Shown here in pieces: positions 35,504-40,654 of a stretch of 40,654 nucleotides of DNA. Location of the stretch: positions 1 to 40,654 of IMG/VR virus record IMGVR_UViG_3300027782_000156; one strand, given 5' to 3'. Position 1 is the first letter of the stretch. Every line of letters starts with the position of its first letter. This DNA comes from a virus. A model generated the notes under the pieces. The model was not told the origin of the DNA, searched no databases, and saw only the letters and a program-made list of their open reading frames with translations. A program made the position numbers and the translations under genes.

Positions 35504-35532
35504 TTTTAACCTTTTCTCTAATCTATGGCTCT

Positions 35533-35560
35533 ATTATACACGATTCCGTACCCATGGCAA
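35533..35560 (-). promoter_or_regulatory. early-type sigma-70 promoter
   Basis: TTGCCA (35555-35560), 16 nt, TATAAT (35533-35538) on the minus strand, followed by AGAGCCATAGATTAGAGAAA. Belongs to a family with 35827 and 36398. Confidence 0.88.
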
Positions 35561-35587
35561 GAAATACCTGACCGGTTTAGTCAGGTA

Positions 35588-35806
35588 TTAACAAGACTGA
35601 TGAGAATGACCGATAGACCAAGCAACTGCATCCGCTGGATCCATAACACGGTCACCGTTAGCATCCACTGGAGTAGGTGCGTAAATATCTGCAAAGTCAT
35701 CATAGCAGTAATAACCGGAATGAGTAACCACCAAACGTGCATCCGCAGGCAAACGAGCCAAGGCAGCCATCATATCAGCAACTGAAATAGAATTTAAATC
35801 GTTCAT
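35588..35806 (-). CDS. 72-residue protein of unknown function
   Basis: MNDLNSISVADMMAALARLP, followed by RLVVTHSGYYCYDDFADIYA and an acidic DANGDRVMDPADAVAWS loop. The DxNxD-like stretch could bind a metal but is not a clear EF-hand. Function unknown. Confidence 0.68.
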   Translation of the reverse strand: MNDLNSISVADMMAALARLPADARLVVTHSGYYCYDDFADIYAPTPVDANGDRVMDPADAVAWSIGHSHQSC

Positions 35807-35826
35807 TTTTTTCTCTCTATGGCTCT

Positions 35827-35854
35827 ATTATACATGATTCCGGGTAATTGTCAA
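35827..35854 (-). promoter_or_regulatory. early-type sigma-70 promoter
   Basis: TTGACA (35849-35854), 16 nt, TATAAT (35827-35832) on the minus strand, followed by AGAGCCATAGAGAGAAAA. Spacer contains CCCGGAATC. Confidence 0.92.
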
Positions 35855-35860
35855 GTCTTT

Positions 35861-36085
35861 TTAGCCACGAATTTCAAATGCAAATTCAGTGCCGGACCTA
35901 GTGACATAAATCTTACGGCCATAGACCGTGATGTAACCCCATTCACCATCTTGGTAAATATCGTGCGGGTCCTTTTCAATCGTGACATTACGGACTATTT
36001 CACAAAAACCATTGCGCCAAGTAGGCAGTTTCTGCTTAAAATACTTGTCGTTGTCACGTTGAACAATGAAGATTTTTGATTTCAT
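35861..36085 (-). CDS. 74-residue basic protein of unknown function
   Basis: Start ATG 36085 (the frame is open to 36217, but that part overlaps the upstream gene). MKSKIFIVQRDNDKYFKQKL opens a chain with a beta-rich end (GYITVYGRKIYVTRSGTEFA). No family recognised. Confidence 0.65.
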   Translation of the reverse strand: MKSKIFIVQRDNDKYFKQKLPTWRNGFCEIVRNVTIEKDPHDIYQDGEWGYITVYGRKIYVTRSGTEFAFEIRG

Positions 36086-36095
36086 TTGTAAAACT

Positions 36096-36368
36096 TTACA
36101 TTGACCAAAAAGATTCACTGGACGGAGAGCAGTAATACGGAGTATCATAGCGTTCCTGAAACTCTTTACCAGACATAATATTTTTACGAGTAACAAAGGT
36201 CTCAAACACTTCAACAATTAGACCTAATTTACGTTTACCATCGGCTACACAAGAAATATACGCTTTAGTACTAGGAGCAAAGTCTTGTTTTGCAACCAAA
36301 CGTTTACCTTCTTTGGTACGTTTGTCTGTTTTGTAGATTTCCAGTGTGTATTCTGTAAGTTCTGACAT
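36096..36368 (-). CDS. 90-residue protein of unknown function
   Basis: MSELTEYTLEIYKTDKRTKE opens a basic N-terminal half that leads to a strand pair KLGLIVEVFETFVTRKNIMS and an aromatic end (YYCSPSSESFWSM). First gene after the 36398-36425 promoter. Confidence 0.65.
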   Translation of the reverse strand: MSELTEYTLEIYKTDKRTKEGKRLVAKQDFAPSTKAYISCVADGKRKLGLIVEVFETFVTRKNIMSGKEFQERYDTPYYCSPSSESFWSM

Positions 36369-36397
36369 TTTTAACCTTTTCTTTACTCTATGGCTCT

Positions 36398-36425
36398 ATT
36401 ATACACGATTCCGGGTAATTGTCAA
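36398..36425 (-). promoter_or_regulatory. early-type sigma-70 promoter
   Basis: TTGACA (36420-36425), 16 nt, TATAAT (36398-36403) on the minus strand, with AGAGCCATAGAGTAAAGAAA downstream and CCCGGAATCG in the spacer. Confidence 0.92.
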
Positions 36426-36431
36426 GTGTTT

Positions 36432-36602
36432 TTAGACTATTTTTAAGTCTCGGAGAGAAAAATAGAGATTTTCCAGTGCTTCTTTAGCTTCCTCAATCAG
36501 TCGGGATTGCTCCTCAGTAGCTTGGTCATCAATCTCCAAGCAAACTTCATTTAAAATGTCTTCCGCAAGACCAATCCGTTTGGCTAAATCGTTATTTTTC
36601 AT
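36432..36602 (-). CDS. 56-residue acidic helical protein
   Basis: ATG 36602 overlaps the upstream stop as ATGA. A single long charged helix (EDILNEVCLEIDDQATEEQS, RLIEEAKEALENLYFSL). It may be a coiled coil. Function unknown. Confidence 0.65.
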   Translation of the reverse strand: MKNNDLAKRIGLAEDILNEVCLEIDDQATEEQSRLIEEAKEALENLYFSLRDLKIV

Positions 36603-36847
36603 ACTAAATCCACCTGTACTTGAATACTTTTATATACCATTTTTTCATCATAGTAAGTATAAGTGTTTCCAACTCCACTTATATTTTCTTTACCAATCTG
36701 AATAAGGCTCATTTGGATAGCTAACCGTTGGTTCACAAACGGAAGTTCATTAGTACCGGCTACGGTGGTATAAAAACCTATACCATCCATAATCACTCGG
36801 ATCCGCTGGGAGTTCCTAAGACCAACAAAGAGTCTTTTAGTTCGCAT
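36599..36847 (-). CDS. 82-residue beta-rich protein of unknown function
   Basis: MRTKRLFVGLRNSQRIRVIM is followed by strands FYTTVAGTNELPFV and YTYYDEKMVYKSIQVQVDLV with a central helix. No family recognised. Coupled to the 56-residue gene by ATGA. Confidence 0.65.
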   Translation of the reverse strand: MRTKRLFVGLRNSQRIRVIMDGIGFYTTVAGTNELPFVNQRLAIQMSLIQIGKENISGVGNTYTYYDEKMVYKSIQVQVDLV

Positions 36848-36849
36848 AA

Positions 36850-36948
36850 TTAAGGTTCCATCTGAAAAAGAATGTAGTAAAAAAGAGGTGAAAACATCAC
36901 CACCGCAACTACAGCGGCTTGGAAAAGTTCAGTAATTCGTTTCATCAT
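36850..36948 (-). CDS. 32-residue membrane peptide
   Basis: ATG 36948 (or 36945) opens a short frame with MMKRITELF and one hydrophobic helix (AAVVAVVMFSPLFYYILF). It is the first frame after the promoter 36955-36982, whose start site would lie only a few nt upstream, so the leader is very short. Confidence 0.5.
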   Translation of the reverse strand: MMKRITELFQAAVVAVVMFSPLFYYILFQMEP

Positions 36949-36954
36949 GGCTCT

Positions 36955-36982
36955 ATTATAACAGCTTCCAGGTATTCGTCAA
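36955..36982 (-). promoter_or_regulatory. early-type sigma-70 promoter
   Basis: TTGACG (36977-36982), 16 nt, TATAAT (36955-36960) on the minus strand, followed by AGAGCCATGATG. Confidence 0.8.
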
Positions 36983-37035
36983 CCAATACTTGACCGGAGT
37001 AATGGATTAAGATTTATATCATTCCTAACACCACG

Positions 37036-37064
37036 ATTATATGTGATTCTTCCAGACATGTCAA
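37036..37064 (-). promoter_or_regulatory. consensus sigma-70 promoter, minus strand
   Basis: TTGACA (37059-37064), 17 nt, TATAAT (37036-37041), a perfect match. It points toward the 36.4-36.9 kb genes and diverges from the small RNA promoter at 37099-37127. Confidence 0.88.
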
Positions 37065-37098
37065 GTTGTTTTTTTGCAACAATTCGACAAATTGCCGT

Positions 37099-37127
37099 TT
37101 GACAAATACCAAAACTTCGGGTATAAT
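37099..37127 (+). promoter_or_regulatory. consensus sigma-70 promoter of a plus-strand small RNA
   Basis: TTGACA (37099-37104), 17 nt, TATAAT (37122-37127), perfect boxes. There is no protein gene downstream on the plus strand, only the RNA below. Confidence 0.92.
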
Positions 37128-37133
37128 AGAATC

Positions 37134-37279
37134 TGGTTCGAATCTGGAGAGGGGTGGACGTGGAGAGTGGTCGGTGTACTAGTATCGCCAAAAAGCATCA
37201 CTGGAGTGATCCTGGTGGTTTAGCACCTCTGGAAGCTAGTATCCATGCACCGTCCAGAGGTGCTGTTTTAAGTTTTTTT
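37134..37279 (+). ncRNA. small non-coding RNA of about 145 nt, unknown class
   Basis: Starts 7 nt after a perfect promoter and ends at a terminator with an 11-bp stem AGCACCTCTGG/CCAGAGGTGCT (37222-37232, 37254-37264), a 21-nt loop and a T-rich tail. Other paired parts are ATCAC-TGGA-GTGAT near 37198-37211 and GGTG/CACC near 37214-37227. CTAGTATC occurs twice. The 5' end has GGTTCGAATC, like a tRNA T-loop, but no acceptor stem or cloverleaf. The only frame (from 37154) has no ribosome-binding site. Surrounding genes are all on the minus strand, and the end overlaps the GIY-YIG gene in antisense. Confidence 0.8.
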
Positions 37280-37675
37280 GTCTATGACGTTTCTCTTGCT
37301 TATCTTGCAAGACACCCACTCATTGTAGAATTGGTCACTTAGTAAGGCTTCATACTGGAAGATGTAATGCGTTTCCCAGTAGGAACACTCTGACCGGTTA
37401 CAGCATAGCTTGACAATATGCCTTGTGAAATTCTCTGGACCGTGTTTAGCAACATCATCCAGCAAAACTTTATTCGAACCCCAGTAATTCTCCCAACCAC
37501 TAGAGACTCGGATCTTTTTCTTCTTACCGTTTGTAGTCTTGTATCCAGCTTTGGTGAAGTACTTCCGACCAATGTATCGGCGGCTGGTCAATTTATTCGT
37601 TATGATATAAACAAAACCGTATGAATCGCCAATGACCTCTGGCGTTACCTCACTGTCTTTATAAATCCACATCAT
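37268..37675 (-). CDS. GIY-YIG nuclease-domain protein
   Basis: 135 residues from ATG 37675, which has GGAG 7 nt upstream; the frame is open to 37708. The signature GFVYIITNKLTSRRYIGRKYF near 20-40 has the GIY...YIG spacing with the catalytic Tyr and Arg, and YWETHYIF supplies the downstream Glu. Such proteins in T4-like phages are homing-type or structure-specific nucleases. It lacks an obvious DNA-recognition extension, so it may be a stand-alone nuclease. Confidence 0.8.
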   Translation of the reverse strand: MMWIYKDSEVTPEVIGDSYGFVYIITNKLTSRRYIGRKYFTKAGYKTTNGKKKKIRVSSGWENYWGSNKVLLDDVAKHGPENFTRHIVKLCCNRSECSYWETHYIFQYEALLSDQFYNEWVSCKISKRNVIDKKT

Positions 37676-37811
37676 CTGCATTCTCCGAGTCTTCCAATAT
37701 GTATTCACTACACACTGGACAGAATTTCGGGGAATCAGCCATTAATTCTTCATCATATACGATTTTATAGGTGCTTTCGCAGTTCTCGCAATGGTTCTTT
37801 AGTGTTCTCAT
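37659..37811 (-). CDS. 50-residue zinc-ribbon protein
   Basis: ATG 37811. Two CxxC knuckles are visible: HCENCES near residues 7-13 and FCPVCSE near 33-39, enough for one zinc ion. The end is acidic. Small zinc ribbons of this layout are common in T4-like phages. Overlaps the GIY-YIG gene by 17 nt. Confidence 0.75.
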   Translation of the reverse strand: MRTLKNHCENCESTYKIVYDEELMADSPKFCPVCSEYILEDSENADDVDL

Positions 37812-37819
37812 GCATATCC

Positions 37820-38134
37820 TTATAACCATGAATTATCATCATCGTCATATGTATGCATCTGGTCAACCGATAGTGGAACGTCTAGCATCCAGTCTGGATC
37901 AGTCAAAACGTATTCGCCAGACCGTTCTAATGCTCTGTTCTTATTAAGGCGTGATGCAAAATCGCTGGCTATCGACCGTGTAGCTGCACCTTCTGGTGAT
38001 GCATGATAGGCTCTCAGCTTTTCGCTTTTTGCTTGTCGTAGCTCCGCTGGTTGTTCTCGGACATTACCGCAAGATTGGCTACAAAACGGACCTCTTTTTT
38101 GGTGTTCAACACCGCATCGTGGGCATTGTTTCAT
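37820..38134 (-). CDS. protein with N-terminal zinc knuckle
   Basis: 104 residues. CPRCGVEHQKRGPFCSQSCG at the start has four Cys in a CxxC-x10-CxxxC arrangement expected to bind zinc. The middle is Ala/Arg/Lys-rich and the end is acidic (DDDDNSWL). Possibly nucleic-acid binding. Seen in similar form in other T4-like phages, with unknown function. Confidence 0.72.
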   Translation of the reverse strand: MKQCPRCGVEHQKRGPFCSQSCGNVREQPAELRQAKSEKLRAYHASPEGAATRSIASDFASRLNKNRALERSGEYVLTDPDWMLDVPLSVDQMHTYDDDDNSWL

Positions 38135-38180
38135 AGTGCAAAATCCTCAGTAGTGCGTTCACAAGTTAGTGAGTACTTAC

Positions 38181-38200
38181 TTATCCACAGCTTATCCACA
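38181..38200 (+). promoter_or_regulatory. two tandem perfect DnaA-box sequences
   Basis: TTATCCACA occurs at 38181-38189 and 38192-38200, same orientation, 11 bp apart, in an 89-bp intergenic gap. The spacing is one helical turn, so two proteins could bind on one face. A TATAAT (minus strand) lies at 38214-38219. Confidence 0.55.
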
Positions 38201-38223
38201 CTATTTTAGCTTATTATACCCAT

Positions 38224-38397
38224 TTACTCGATAGAATCTATCATCTCTATCAGGTCACTATGTTCTTTTTGTAGCTCTTGGAATCTATTGTTCTTAAATG
38301 TTATACTGGAATATGAGGTACTATGGAATTCTTGGACTTTTCCATTGATATAGTAATTCACTAACTCATACAGTTTGGCTTTGGTTTGTTCATTCAT
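38224..38397 (-). CDS. 57-residue protein of unknown function
   Basis: ATG 38397 was chosen because it follows GGGAAC and gives little overlap; the frame is open to 38409. Helical (NEQTKAKLYELVNYYINGKV, LQKEHSDLIEMIDSI). No family recognised. Confidence 0.65.
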   Translation of the reverse strand: MNEQTKAKLYELVNYYINGKVQEFHSTSYSSITFKNNRFQELQKEHSDLIEMIDSIE

Positions 38398-38965
38398 TTT
38401 TGTTCCCATACATTAACATCATAGCATCAAAAATACAATCATCTACTGGATTGTGCTTTGTTATATGTAGCTTAGAATCAAATACTGGATGGTGGATTTC
38501 GGTGTATCCTGTTGTTGTTCCATACAGGAAATCTACTGCTGTTCTTACATCTCTCCACCTAGCGAATGGCCAGATTGGATCTAAGCCTATCTGTTCTTCT
38601 ATATCATCAAGTACTAATTGGTCTAGGTTACCTCTAGCCCATACCCAACATTTGGTATCATTCTTTGACTTAGCCCATTCACGCATTAATTCATACCCAG
38701 TTTCAAACGGTACATCATTGGTTGATGGTTTAAATGATTTGTTTTTGACATTCTCGCATTGTTTAGCCCACCAGTCTATGGTGGATTTACCTGCTTCACG
38801 GTTTAATCTCTTAATTTGGTCTTGTACATCAAACTTGGTAAAGAAGGAGTTTTGTCTTAGCTGGATGTGATCCGGCTTCTCATCTGGATTAAAATATACA
38901 GCGGCCATGGATAATATCACGGAACTTGAACTTTTACCTAAGGTCTCAACATCAAATACGAACAT
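38390..38965 (-). CDS. dexA: DexA-like 3'-5' exonuclease
   Basis: 191 residues from ATG 38965, coupled to the upstream stop as TAATG; the frame to 39007 was rejected. DnaQ fold: Exo I FVFDVETLG (Asp5, Glu7), KSTIDWWAKQ near 77 and CWVWARGNLDQLVLDD near 123 (Exo II), RDVRTAVDFL and HNPVDDCIFDAMMLM (Exo III). The KSTIxWW and RDxRT blocks are shared with T4 DexA, the exonuclease that helps host DNA degradation or early replication. A single-strand DNA substrate is expected. Confidence 0.88.
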   Translation of the reverse strand: MFVFDVETLGKSSSSVILSMAAVYFNPDEKPDHIQLRQNSFFTKFDVQDQIKRLNREAGKSTIDWWAKQCENVKNKSFKPSTNDVPFETGYELMREWAKSKNDTKCWVWARGNLDQLVLDDIEEQIGLDPIWPFARWRDVRTAVDFLYGTTTGYTEIHHPVFDSKLHITKHNPVDDCIFDAMMLMYGNKNE

Positions 38966-39141
38966 TATTTGCTTTCTCTTCCAGCTTGGAATGCTGATTC
39001 TAACCACAAGATTAAGTTTCTTTGGTATAATTGGCCTTCTTTAAATTGACCAAGGCTTTCAAAGAATCTTTCTGACCTCATGCTATAACTTTCAAGTTCA
39101 TCAAACCAGTCTTCAAAATTGGTATATTGTTTATGATCCAT
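38965..39141 (-). CDS. 58-residue helical phage protein
   Basis: ATG 39141, stop overlapping the DexA ATG as TAATG. The sequence MDHKQYTNFEDWFDELESYS and LWLESAFQAGRESK are patterns I have seen in small proteins of T4-like phages. Function unknown. Confidence 0.75.
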   Translation of the reverse strand: MDHKQYTNFEDWFDELESYSMRSERFFESLGQFKEGQLYQRNLILWLESAFQAGRESK

Positions 39142-39143
39142 AA

Positions 39144-39380
39144 TTAGTCACTTAATCCACCAAGATGCACTGCATTTATTTTTTTATACTCACTCATATC
39201 TTTGTAACTGTGGCTCATCAGTTCGTGTTTGCCATAGTACCAAGCGGTGTTAACATCCAATGCTAATTCTGATTCAGTAGCATATCCGACCTCGTTTACG
39301 CCACCTTCGTAGCCATTTACTACGACCATAGCTTCTTGGTCAAGTTCTTTCAATCGTTCAATCAATTCAAATACTTTCAT
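39144..39380 (-). CDS. 78-residue protein of unknown function
   Basis: ATG 39380 has GAGGAG 7-8 nt upstream; the frame to 39446 overlaps the next gene. MKVFELIERLKELDQEAMVV begins a chain that continues as VNGYEGGVNEVGYATESELAL and ends in a strand INAVHLGG. The layout is a common small alpha/beta hypothetical of phages. Confidence 0.72.
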   Translation of the reverse strand: MKVFELIERLKELDQEAMVVVNGYEGGVNEVGYATESELALDVNTAWYYGKHELMSHSYKDMSEYKKINAVHLGGLSD

Positions 39381-39384
39381 AATA

Positions 39385-39585
39385 TTACTCCTCAAACATC
39401 CAGTTAATAGCTTCATCTTCATTGGCAAAAATAGTATCATCAGCAATATATCCTAGCTTACACTTGATGCATACACTTCTGTATGCAATAGCTCTCTTAC
39501 CTTTACCGTTATAATCTTTAGTAATGATTGTGTACTCATCATATGTGTTTTTAACTTCATGCCCACATGATAGGATTATGCTCAT
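39385..39585 (-). CDS. 66-residue zinc-binding-type protein
   Basis: ILSCGHEVKNTYDEY supplies one Cys and His, and SVCIKCKLGY a CxxC, enough for a zinc site. The end is acidic and aromatic (EDEAINWMFEE). Conserved in look among T4-like phages. First gene after the promoter at 39603-39631. Confidence 0.72.
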   Translation of the reverse strand: MSIILSCGHEVKNTYDEYTIITKDYNGKGKRAIAYRSVCIKCKLGYIADDTIFANEDEAINWMFEE

Positions 39586-39602
39586 AGTTTGCTCCTTAAT
39601 GT

Positions 39603-39631
39603 ATTATACACCAAAAATAGATTTATGTCAG
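39603..39631 (-). promoter_or_regulatory. sigma-70 promoter
   Basis: CTGACA (39626-39631), 17 nt, TATAAT (39603-39608) on the minus strand, immediately after the terminator 39641-39664. Confidence 0.72.
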
Positions 39632-39640
39632 GCAATAATG

Positions 39641-39664
39641 AAAAAACCCACCAGTAGGTGGGTT
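39641..39664 (-). terminator. rho-independent terminator
   Basis: Stem AACCCACC/GGTGGGTT with a TACT loop and a T run on the minus strand, ending the unit that includes the 39663-39920 gene. The stem begins within the stop codon region of that gene. Confidence 0.88.
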
Positions 39665-39920
39665 AAATTCGTTGGATTGTTGTTGGGTCTAGGTGCATTA
39701 CCATATTGATAAACTTCACAGCAGGATCTTCATCACTGAAAAATCTAACTATTGTTTGACCTGTGTACCGAGAAGTCATAAACAATAGAATCTCAGAGTC
39801 TTTATACACTGAGAATTGTATGATCCACCCGTTTCTTACAACAGGTCTATGATATTTTGTATTAGCCTTTAATTCCTGCTGGCGCAAGAGTAGCGAATTC
39901 TTCAACGATTTTTCTTGCAT
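39663..39920 (-). CDS. 85-residue protein of unknown function
   Basis: The only in-frame ATG is at 39920, giving a 59-nt overlap with the upstream gene, so the true start is unsure. The distinctive part is C-terminal to it: beta-rich VVRNGWIIQFSVYKDSEILL, then an FFSDEDPAVKFINMVM helix. No family recognised. Confidence 0.6.
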   Translation of the reverse strand: MQEKSLKNSLLLRQQELKANTKYHRPVVRNGWIIQFSVYKDSEILLFMTSRYTGQTIVRFFSDEDPAVKFINMVMHLDPTTIQRI

Positions 39921-40089
39921 TCTTTGTAATTTCTGACGCTATGTAGGTTAGTCCATACGTATATGTAGCATAATCGGAACCTACAAATTGGTTCAGTGCA
40001 GAAATATATGATTTTGTAGCAGAGTCATTAGCTGTAATCATAGCTAGTGCAAGGTCGGAGATTTTGGTTGTATCGGTAAAATTTGTCAT
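39862..40089 (-). CDS. 75-residue protein of unknown function
   Basis: MTNFTDTTKISDLALAMITA, then KSYISALNQFVGSDYATYTY and a helix EITKNARKIVEEFATLA. Neutral and helical, no motif seen. It overlaps the next gene. Confidence 0.65.
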   Translation of the reverse strand: MTNFTDTTKISDLALAMITANDSATKSYISALNQFVGSDYATYTYGLTYIASEITKNARKIVEEFATLAPAGIKG

Positions 40090-40098
40090 TGTTTATCC

Positions 40099-40161
40099 TT
40101 ATTGGTAAGCGATTGGTTGGTTTTTCATTAGTTCTAAAATTTCACGGAGTATTTCAATCAT
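40099..40161 (-). CDS. 20-residue peptide
   Basis: ATG 40161 overlaps the upstream stop as ATGA, coding MIEILREILELMKNQPIAYQ. A preceding AAGAGG is a fair ribosome-binding site. Real expression is plausible but unproved at this size. Confidence 0.4.
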   Translation of the reverse strand: MIEILREILELMKNQPIAYQ

Positions 40162-40301
40162 AGAGAACCTCTTCTTAATATGTATTGGCGCATCAGTCGT
40201 TCAACATCAGCTTCACACGTTGGATTTTTTGAATTGATATACTCTTCCATTTGGCAGTGGAAAGATTTTGGTTTGAATAGTTCGATTAGTTTTTTTAACA
40301 T
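40158..40301 (-). CDS. 47-residue phage protein
   Basis: ATG 40301. MLKKLIELFKPKSFHCQMEE, then YINSKNPTCEADVERLMRQY, is a layout seen in small T4-like phage proteins. Two Cys residues. Downstream of the promoter 40332-40360. Confidence 0.65.
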   Translation of the reverse strand: MLKKLIELFKPKSFHCQMEEYINSKNPTCEADVERLMRQYILRRGSL

Positions 40302-40331
40302 AAAATTATAGTGGCCTCTTTAGTGAGCATC

Positions 40332-40360
40332 AGTATAACATTATATATGCTGCAATGCAA
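40332..40360 (-). promoter_or_regulatory. sigma-70 promoter
   Basis: TTGCAT (40355-40360), 17 nt, TATACT (40332-40337) on the minus strand, about 30 nt upstream of ATG 40301. Confidence 0.7.
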
Positions 40361-40413
40361 TAAAAACTAAGTATAAACACTAGTATTTACTAGAATGCCG
40401 GCTCTATTTTTAT

Positions 40414-40620
40414 TCACTGGTTTTCATCATATGACCATCCTCTGTCTATGAATTTCTTTATTCTTTTTGTTGTGCTCGTCCCATTTGGATTTGCAATTAG
40501 TTTTTTACTAATAATAGAATCATATTCAGCCCGCGAGATAAAATATGTATCCATTGAAATATCATAGTATGGCATCGTATGAATAAAATCAAAAGTTGTT
40601 CTTGCAATTGATGCATACAT
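40414..40620 (-). CDS. 68-residue basic protein of unknown function
   Basis: MYASIARTTFDFIHTMPYYD, then FISRAEYDSIISKKLIANPN and a basic KRIKKFIDRGWSYDENQ end. No family recognised. Near the right edge of the window. Confidence 0.65.
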   Translation of the reverse strand: MYASIARTTFDFIHTMPYYDISMDTYFISRAEYDSIISKKLIANPNGTSTTKRIKKFIDRGWSYDENQ

Positions 40621-40654
40621 GGTAATAACTTGTATATTACAGCCAAAAGTAACT

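Noticed and set aside
36979-37191. Minus-strand 70-codon frame opposite the small RNA promoter
   Set aside because: It covers the two divergent consensus promoters and has no start signal.
37154-37342. Plus-strand 62-codon frame inside the small RNA
   Set aside because: No ribosome-binding site, it runs through the terminator hairpin, and its composition is not protein-like; the RNA interpretation is better supported.
1-40654. CRISPR array
   Set aside because: No regularly spaced direct repeats were seen; the repeated motifs in the 23-27 kb region are tRNA T-arms and those at 30-37 kb are promoters.
1-40654. Insertion sequences or an integrase/attachment site
   Set aside because: No transposase or integrase was recognised. 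The tRNA genes are complete and show no flanking duplicated att-like segment.

Overview
The window looks like part of a large T4-like (Caudoviricetes, myovirus-type) phage genome with a Gram-negative host. The diagnosis rests on recognisable T4 core genes on the minus strand: gp32 (running off the left edge), the gp59 helicase loader, gp33, the dsDNA-binding protein DsbA, an RNase H/5' nuclease, a DexA-like exonuclease and PhoH. The DNA is AT-rich, genes are packed with ATGA or TAATG junctions, and many minus-strand transcription units start at near-perfect sigma-70 promoters. The host group cannot be read directly. A SleB-type wall hydrolase, a secreted beta-barrel-like protein and an LpxH-like enzyme point to an outer membrane. 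The phage tmRNA is of the permuted two-piece kind known from alphaproteobacteria, some betaproteobacteria and some cyanobacteria.

Layout. 1-4.4 kb: replication and late-transcription genes and a wall hydrolase. 4.4-6.5 kb: a GP-repeat lipoprotein, a small beta-barrel candidate, the tmRNA gene with its own consensus promoter and terminator, and an Ala/Val-rich protein. 6.5-10.3 kb: GT4 glycosyltransferase, an unknown protein, an LpxH-like phosphoesterase, a PD-(D/E)XK nuclease and PhoH. 10.3-18.9 kb: mostly conserved phage proteins of unknown function plus a ClpP-like protease, a GT2 glycosyltransferase and RNase H. 18.9-22.4 kb: the only plus-strand gene block, preceded by an exact T4-type late promoter octamer. 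It encodes a periplasmic solute-binding protein, a glutamate/dicarboxylate-type symporter, a single-pass membrane protein, a 22-residue membrane peptide and an Asp/Glu racemase. 22.4-23.1 kb: two envelope-type proteins. 23.1-27.8 kb: an array of 30 tRNA genes whose anticodons cover all 20 amino acids, with three protein genes embedded. Two promoters there are followed by rRNA-like boxA leaders. 27.8-40.6 kb: the early-type region of small proteins under strong promoters, with an RNA ligase, a kinase-fold protein, a GIY-YIG protein and DexA. A plus-strand small RNA gene sits at about 37.13-37.28 kb.

How it fits together (inference). The phage appears equipped to keep translation going on its own terms: a tRNA for every amino acid, an RNA ligase that could mend cleaved RNA, a tmRNA to rescue stalled ribosomes, and a ClpP-like protease that might act on tagged products. 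The plus-strand operon looks like a late-expressed acidic amino acid or dicarboxylate uptake and racemisation module. The GT4/LpxH-like pair and the secreted proteins may remodel the host envelope.
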